NCBI GenBank assembly: GCA_937862675.1
Contig: CALMEC010000360.1
Span: 1-5,646 of the forward strand
Length of the DNA stretch: 5,646 bases
DNA from: an uncultured Actinomycetes bacterium
Lineage (GTDB): Bacteria; Actinomycetota; Thermoleophilia; Miltoncostaeales; Miltoncostaeaceae
Reading direction: 5' to 3'
The notes beneath the pieces are model-generated. The model searched no databases and had not been told where the DNA came from. It saw only the letters and a list, made by a program, of their open reading frames with translations. Of this stretch, positions 1 to 5,646 are shown in pieces (the stretch's first letter is position 1; the number at the start of each line of letters is the position of its first letter). The translations under genes and the position numbers were made by a program.

Positions 1-228
1 GTCCATGCCGGCCCCCGAGCCCGCACTCGCCGTCGACGCCTCGTCCGGCGGCATGCCCAGCGTGGGGGCCATCGCCACCATCAGCGACTCCAGCTCGTCC
101 GCGGTGAGGCGCGCTCCCAGGACGCGCAGGAGGCCCGAGCGATCGGCGCTGGGAACGCCGTCGGGATAGGCGGCGCGCACCCACGACAGGGCGCGCTCGA
201 CGAACACCCCGGGAGACGTGGAGGTCAT
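1..228 (-). CDS. DUF3349-type small protein, partial (C-terminus off the left edge)
   Basis: The first 76 residues of a minus-strand gene that continues beyond position 1. The N-terminus begins MTSTSPGVFVERALSW and continues with an AAYPDGVP segment, a leucine-rich stretch (SGLLRVLGARL) and LTADELESLM. This order (helix, YP-G-P turn, LL-rich helix, L-T-DE helix) matches my memory of DUF3349, a family of roughly 100-residue helical actinobacterial proteins of unknown function that includes mycobacterial members. From residue 64 the sequence becomes Ala/Ser/Gly-rich, resembling a linker. The start at 228 is supported by a strong Shine-Dalgarno match seven bases upstream. There is no signal peptide or membrane segment, so the protein is probably cytoplasmic. 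It lies about 500 bp from the next gene and is probably a separate transcription unit. No role can be assigned. Confidence 0.75.
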   Translation of the reverse strand, partial: MTSTSPGVFVERALSWVRAAYPDGVPSADRSGLLRVLGARLTADELESLMVAMAPTLGMPPDEASTASAGSGAGMD

Positions 229-235
229 GCTGTGG

Positions 236-242
236 TCCTTTC
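236..242 (-). promoter_or_regulatory. Ribosome binding site of the DUF3349-type gene
   Basis: On the minus strand the sequence reads GAAAGGA, followed by seven bases (CCACAGC) and then ATG at 228. This is a close match to the Shine-Dalgarno consensus at ideal spacing, and it fixes the start codon of the left-edge gene. Confidence 0.75.
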
Positions 243-405
243 GTCGGCCATCTGCGATGTCATGGATCCGGGTATGCCCGTCCACCGGCGACGCCGGGTG
301 CGCGTCCACCGGACCACCACGGGCCCACCCCACCGCCGCCCGCCCCGTCGGGACCGCCACGGCCCGAGGAACGTCGGTTCGGCGAACGGCGGGGAGAGGG
401 GTCGT

Positions 406-435
406 GGGACCCTGCTTACCCATGTCCGGGACCCT
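406..435. repeat. Direct repeat of an 8-mer, 22 bp apart
   Basis: GGGACCCT (AGGGTCCC on the minus strand) occurs at 406-413 and again at 428-435, in the same orientation and about two helical turns apart. The second copy overlaps the proposed -10 element at 431-436; the first lies just downstream of the predicted transcription start. A shorter GGGACC also occurs at 350-355. The placement would suit an operator pair, but the words are short and GC-rich, so this is a suggestion only. Confidence 0.3.
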
Positions 436-459
436 AGGTCGTCAGGGTTTTGGTGACAG
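431..459 (-). promoter_or_regulatory. Possible promoter for the DUF3349-type gene
   Basis: Reading the minus strand, CTGTCA (459-454, four of six matches to TTGACA) is followed after exactly 17 bp by TAGGGT (436-431), which fits the actinobacterial TANNNT -10 pattern. A start near 424 would give a leader of about 195 nt before the ATG at 228. The -10 hexamer is identical to that of the better candidate upstream of the 96-residue gene. Chance matches are common, so confidence is low. Confidence 0.3.
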
Positions 460-537
460 GTCCCCGGAGACAAAGCGGGCCGCGAGCCGGTTGGCCCGAT
501 GTCCAGAGATGCGGATGCGGCGGCGGATGGCCCGGCC

Positions 538-590
538 GGCCGGCATGTCAGCAGCCGGCCATCGAGTGGTCACACGGAGATGGGCCGTGT
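538..590. repeat. Two short GC-rich hairpins
   Basis: Positions 538-544 (GGCCGGC) and 554-560 (GCCGGCC) form a perfect 7-bp stem with a 9-nt loop. Positions 572-577 (ACACGG) and 585-590 (CCGTGT) form a 6-bp stem with a 7-nt loop. Both lie downstream of the 96-residue gene, beyond the long palindrome. They may be backup terminator structures or simply products of base composition. Confidence 0.25.
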
Positions 591-632
591 CATCGGGACG
601 ACATCCCACGGTCGCCTTCGACGCCCGTACCT

Positions 633-681
633 CGAACGCGTGTCATCTCCGGTGCCTGGCACCGGAGATGACACGTGTTTG
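633..681. terminator. Long perfect palindrome, terminator-like hairpin
   Basis: The arms CGTGTCATCTCCGGTGCC (639-656) and GGCACCGGAGATGACACG (658-675) are exact reverse complements around a single central T at 657. Folding would leave a stem of about 17 bp with a 3-nt loop. Pairing can continue out to 633/681 with two G.T positions, which are wobble pairs in plus-strand RNA but mismatches in minus-strand RNA. The palindrome starts 62 nt beyond the stop codon of the 96-residue gene, a natural place for a terminator of the minus-strand unit. There is no U-tract on either side, so it would be a tail-less terminator. Alternatives are a dispersed palindromic repeat or a protein-binding site. Confidence 0.55.
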
Positions 682-736
682 CTCGACGTGAGCAGCGCGC
701 GACCCGTCATCGGGCCGCCACGCAAAGCGGCGGCGC

Positions 737-1027
737 CTAGACCAGGTGCTCGGCCAGCGCCGCCCGGATCTCGGCCACCGGGATGTCCTCCCCGTCGTTC
801 AGCCGGGTGAGGAGGTCCTTAATGATCTCCTTGGCACGTTCCTTGGTCGGGCCGGCCAGGAAGCCGTCGAATACGTTGTCGCCCGCAAGAGCGCGGTTGA
901 ACTCGTTCTCGCGGTTGTGGTCGTTGAGCTCGGTGTAGTAGACGACCCGGTGGGTGCGGTTGTAGTGCCCCTCCCGGTAAATCTCGAACATCACCTTGTC
1001 GGCTGCGCGGATTGCATTCGTGCTCAT
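737..1027 (-). CDS. Conserved-looking 96-residue protein of unknown function
   Basis: The protein begins MSTNAIRAADKVMFEIYREG and ends AALAEHLV before a TAG stop. I do not recognise a named family. It has no cysteine, no tryptophan, no signal peptide and no membrane segment. Residues 15-48 form a polar core rich in Tyr, His, Asn and Arg, with two similar short words (HYNR at 21-24 and HNRE at 37-40) and a VVYYTEL strand between them. Residues 61-96 are charged and probably helical. The frame stays open upstream into the preceding gene, but that part is a low-complexity Arg/Ser/Thr shadow; natural-looking sequence begins at this ATG. The gene lies 157 bp downstream of the large activase gene on the same strand, and a good promoter sits directly before its ATG, so it can probably be expressed independently. 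A link to the activase is only positional. Confidence 0.8.
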   Translation of the reverse strand: MSTNAIRAADKVMFEIYREGHYNRTHRVVYYTELNDHNRENEFNRALAGDNVFDGFLAGPTKERAKEIIKDLLTRLNDGEDIPVAEIRAALAEHLV

Positions 1028-1034
1028 GCCGGGC

Positions 1035-1063
1035 ACCCTACCCCTGGTCGTCGGTCGTGTGAA
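1035..1063 (-). promoter_or_regulatory. Promoter of the 96-residue gene, leaderless geometry
   Basis: On the minus strand, TTCACA (1063-1058, five of six matches to TTGACA) is separated by exactly 17 bp from TAGGGT (1040-1035, fitting TANNNT). Seven bases later comes the A of the ATG at 1027, which is about where transcription should start. This spacing is typical of leaderless actinobacterial genes. A competing reading is that the AGGG within or just upstream of the hexamer acts as a ribosome site, eight bases from the ATG, on a read-through transcript. Confidence 0.55.
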
Positions 1064-1184
1064 CGGTGCCCCGGCGACGACGCGACGGATGTCACCGGGA
1101 ACGGACGGGGATGGGGAACCCCGGCCCGCTCCCGGAACCGGACGACGCCGCGACGGCCGGCGAGCGGAAGGTGCGCGGCGGCGT

Positions 1185-4652
<3,468 letters not shown>

Positions 4653-4655
<3 letters not shown>

Positions 4656-4667
4656 CAGCGGGCCCCC
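4653..4667 (-). promoter_or_regulatory. Stop-start overlap and weak ribosome site, translational coupling
   Basis: The minus strand reads TGATG at 4657-4653: the TGA stop of the upstream gene and the ATG of the activase share one base. A G-rich run (GGGGG, 4667-4663) lies seven bases before the ATG and is only a weak Shine-Dalgarno. This arrangement usually means the second gene is translated by ribosomes finishing the first, keeping the two products in proportion. Confidence 0.7.
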
Positions 4668-5646
4668 GCCAGCTCGAGCGTGGTGCTGGTGAGCTTCTCC
4701 TCACCGCTCTTCAGCGCGGCCACGTGGCGCAGGAAGTTGGCCGCCGTCCCCACGGTGCCCTTGTAGTGCGGCACCTTGTAGAGCGGACGTTTGAGGTCCG
4801 GGTGCTCGTCGGCGTAGGCGCGGGCGTCCTCCAGCGTGACCCCGGTCTCCTCGACGACCCGCTCGATCTCCTGCTTGGCCTTGACCTTGGCCTCGCCCAG
4901 CGCCATCTGCACACGGCTGTGGGCGTTGATCTCGCCCTCCCCGGAGGTCTCGACCGGCAGGTAGATGATGTCCTTGTAGAGGTTCACCACCGCCGACTGC
5001 ACGCCGTCGGACTGCGTGGAGGGCATGCAGCCGAAGGGCTTCAGGGACAGCACCATGTGGCACATGTCCTTGTTGGAGTAGTAGATGTTCTTCGCGACCT
5101 CGAGGTGCCCCTCGCCGCCGCCCGCGCGGGAGTTGTAGAGCGGGTGGCCGAGGCGCTGCAGCTCGTACTGGTCGGTGAGCTCGTGCGGGATGCCGCCCAA
5201 TGCGTCACGCAGACGATTCCACTCGCGCTTGAAGATCATCTCCGCCGCGGAGAGCTTCGGGTTCTCCTTGCTGGCGGTCCACGAGTTGGCCATCCGCTTG
5301 TCGATGCGCCACGCCGACGGCATGGCCTCGTCCTCGGTGACCCCGGAGCGGTCCTTGTTCATCTGCTTGGCCTGGTGGATCATGTACATGATCCAGGTTC
5401 CCACCGGTTCGACGAGAACCTGGGCGCCCTCGCGCTCCAGGAACGGGAACATGTTGAAGTTGCCGTCGCCCTCGGTGGTCTGCGCCCAGAACTCGCCGGT
5501 GATCTTGACGATGGGCTTCACCAGGGTGCGGTCGACCTGCACGGCGTGGTCCAGCTTCTGGCCCAGGTCGGTGAACGCCTCGGCGTACTCTTTCCCGTAG
5601 AGCTGGTCGAGGAACTTGCCCACCATGTCGGCCTTGCCGCGGAGCA
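4655..5646 (-). CDS. 2-hydroxyacyl-CoA dehydratase-related (COG3581-like) protein, partial (N-terminus off the right edge)
   Basis: The C-terminal 329 or so residues of a minus-strand gene. A Met codon at 5626 is possible, but the frame stays open to the window edge (L-R-G-K-A-D precede it) and reads like protein interior, so I treat the gene as truncated. Counting from that Met, the recognisable stretches are KITGEFWAQTTEGDGNFNMF (41-60), the EREGAQVLVEPVGTWIMYM region (64-82), the Cys pair in NKDMCHMVLSLKPFGCMPS (Cys189 and Cys200), and a Lys/Glu-rich helix around 245-262. The glycine-ended switch from an acidic loop to a PVGTWI-like segment and the PFGCMP motif recall COG3581-type proteins related to HgdB, which I remember as often fused to, or adjacent to, activase/DUF2229 proteins. 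The two cysteines could help bind an Fe-S cluster. The stop overlaps the activase start, so the two probably work together as an electron-accepting or catalytic partner. The reaction is unknown. Confidence 0.7.

Larger units (their letters stand above)
229..736. other. Gene-free intergenic region of 508 bp
   Basis: This gap separates the left-edge DUF3349-type gene from the 96-residue gene; both are on the minus strand. Short open frames cross it on both strands, but their translations are Arg/Pro/Ser-rich, lack a convincing ribosome site and resemble no family I recognise, so I treat them as chance frames of GC-rich DNA. From left to right it holds a ribosome site (236-242), a possible promoter overlapping a direct repeat (406-459), two short GC-rich hairpins (538-560 and 572-590) and a 37-bp perfect palindrome (639-675). 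I see nothing distinctive in 243-405. Confidence 0.7.

Noticed and set aside
218..691. 157-codon open frame on the plus strand in the intergenic region
   Set aside because: Arg/Ala/Pro-rich translation with no domain, no good ribosome site, and it runs through the 37-bp palindrome; probably a chance frame.
1095..1135. Possible terminator hairpin between the activase and the 96-residue gene (CCGGGA / TCCCGG)
   Set aside because: Only a 6-bp stem with a 29-nt loop, several competing weak pairings and no U-tract; it cannot be distinguished from GC-rich background.

Overview
The window is very GC-rich, and every gene I can support lies on the minus strand. The base composition, the DUF3349-type protein at the left edge (a family I know from mycobacteria and relatives) and the promoter style point to a high-GC actinobacterium. 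Genus cannot be read from this sequence.

Layout, following minus-strand transcription from right to left. (1) Positions 5646-4655 hold the C-terminal 329 or more residues of a protein related to the 2-hydroxyacyl-CoA dehydratase / COG3581-type group; its 5' end lies outside the window. (2) Its stop overlaps the start of a 1156-residue protein (4655-1185). That protein carries two complete BcrAD/BadFG-type ATPase (activase) domains in tandem, then a Cys-rich linker, then a DUF2229/HgdB-like domain. (3) After 157 bp comes a 96-residue orphan protein (1027-737) with what looks like its own promoter. (4) A 508-bp gene-free stretch (229-736) contains a perfect 37-bp palindrome, a possible promoter and short repeats. 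(5) The N-terminal 76 residues of a DUF3349 protein run off the left edge.

The two large genes look like one translationally coupled unit. By family knowledge, activases use ATP hydrolysis to push a low-potential electron from a [4Fe-4S] cluster into a partner Fe-S protein, which then carries out a difficult reduction or radical dehydration. Here two activase copies and an acceptor-like domain share one chain, and a second acceptor-like protein is encoded just upstream. The substrate is unknown. The main points of interest are this fused electron-pump architecture in an actinobacterium, the small neighbouring orphan with a leaderless-type promoter, and the long perfect palindrome downstream of it.
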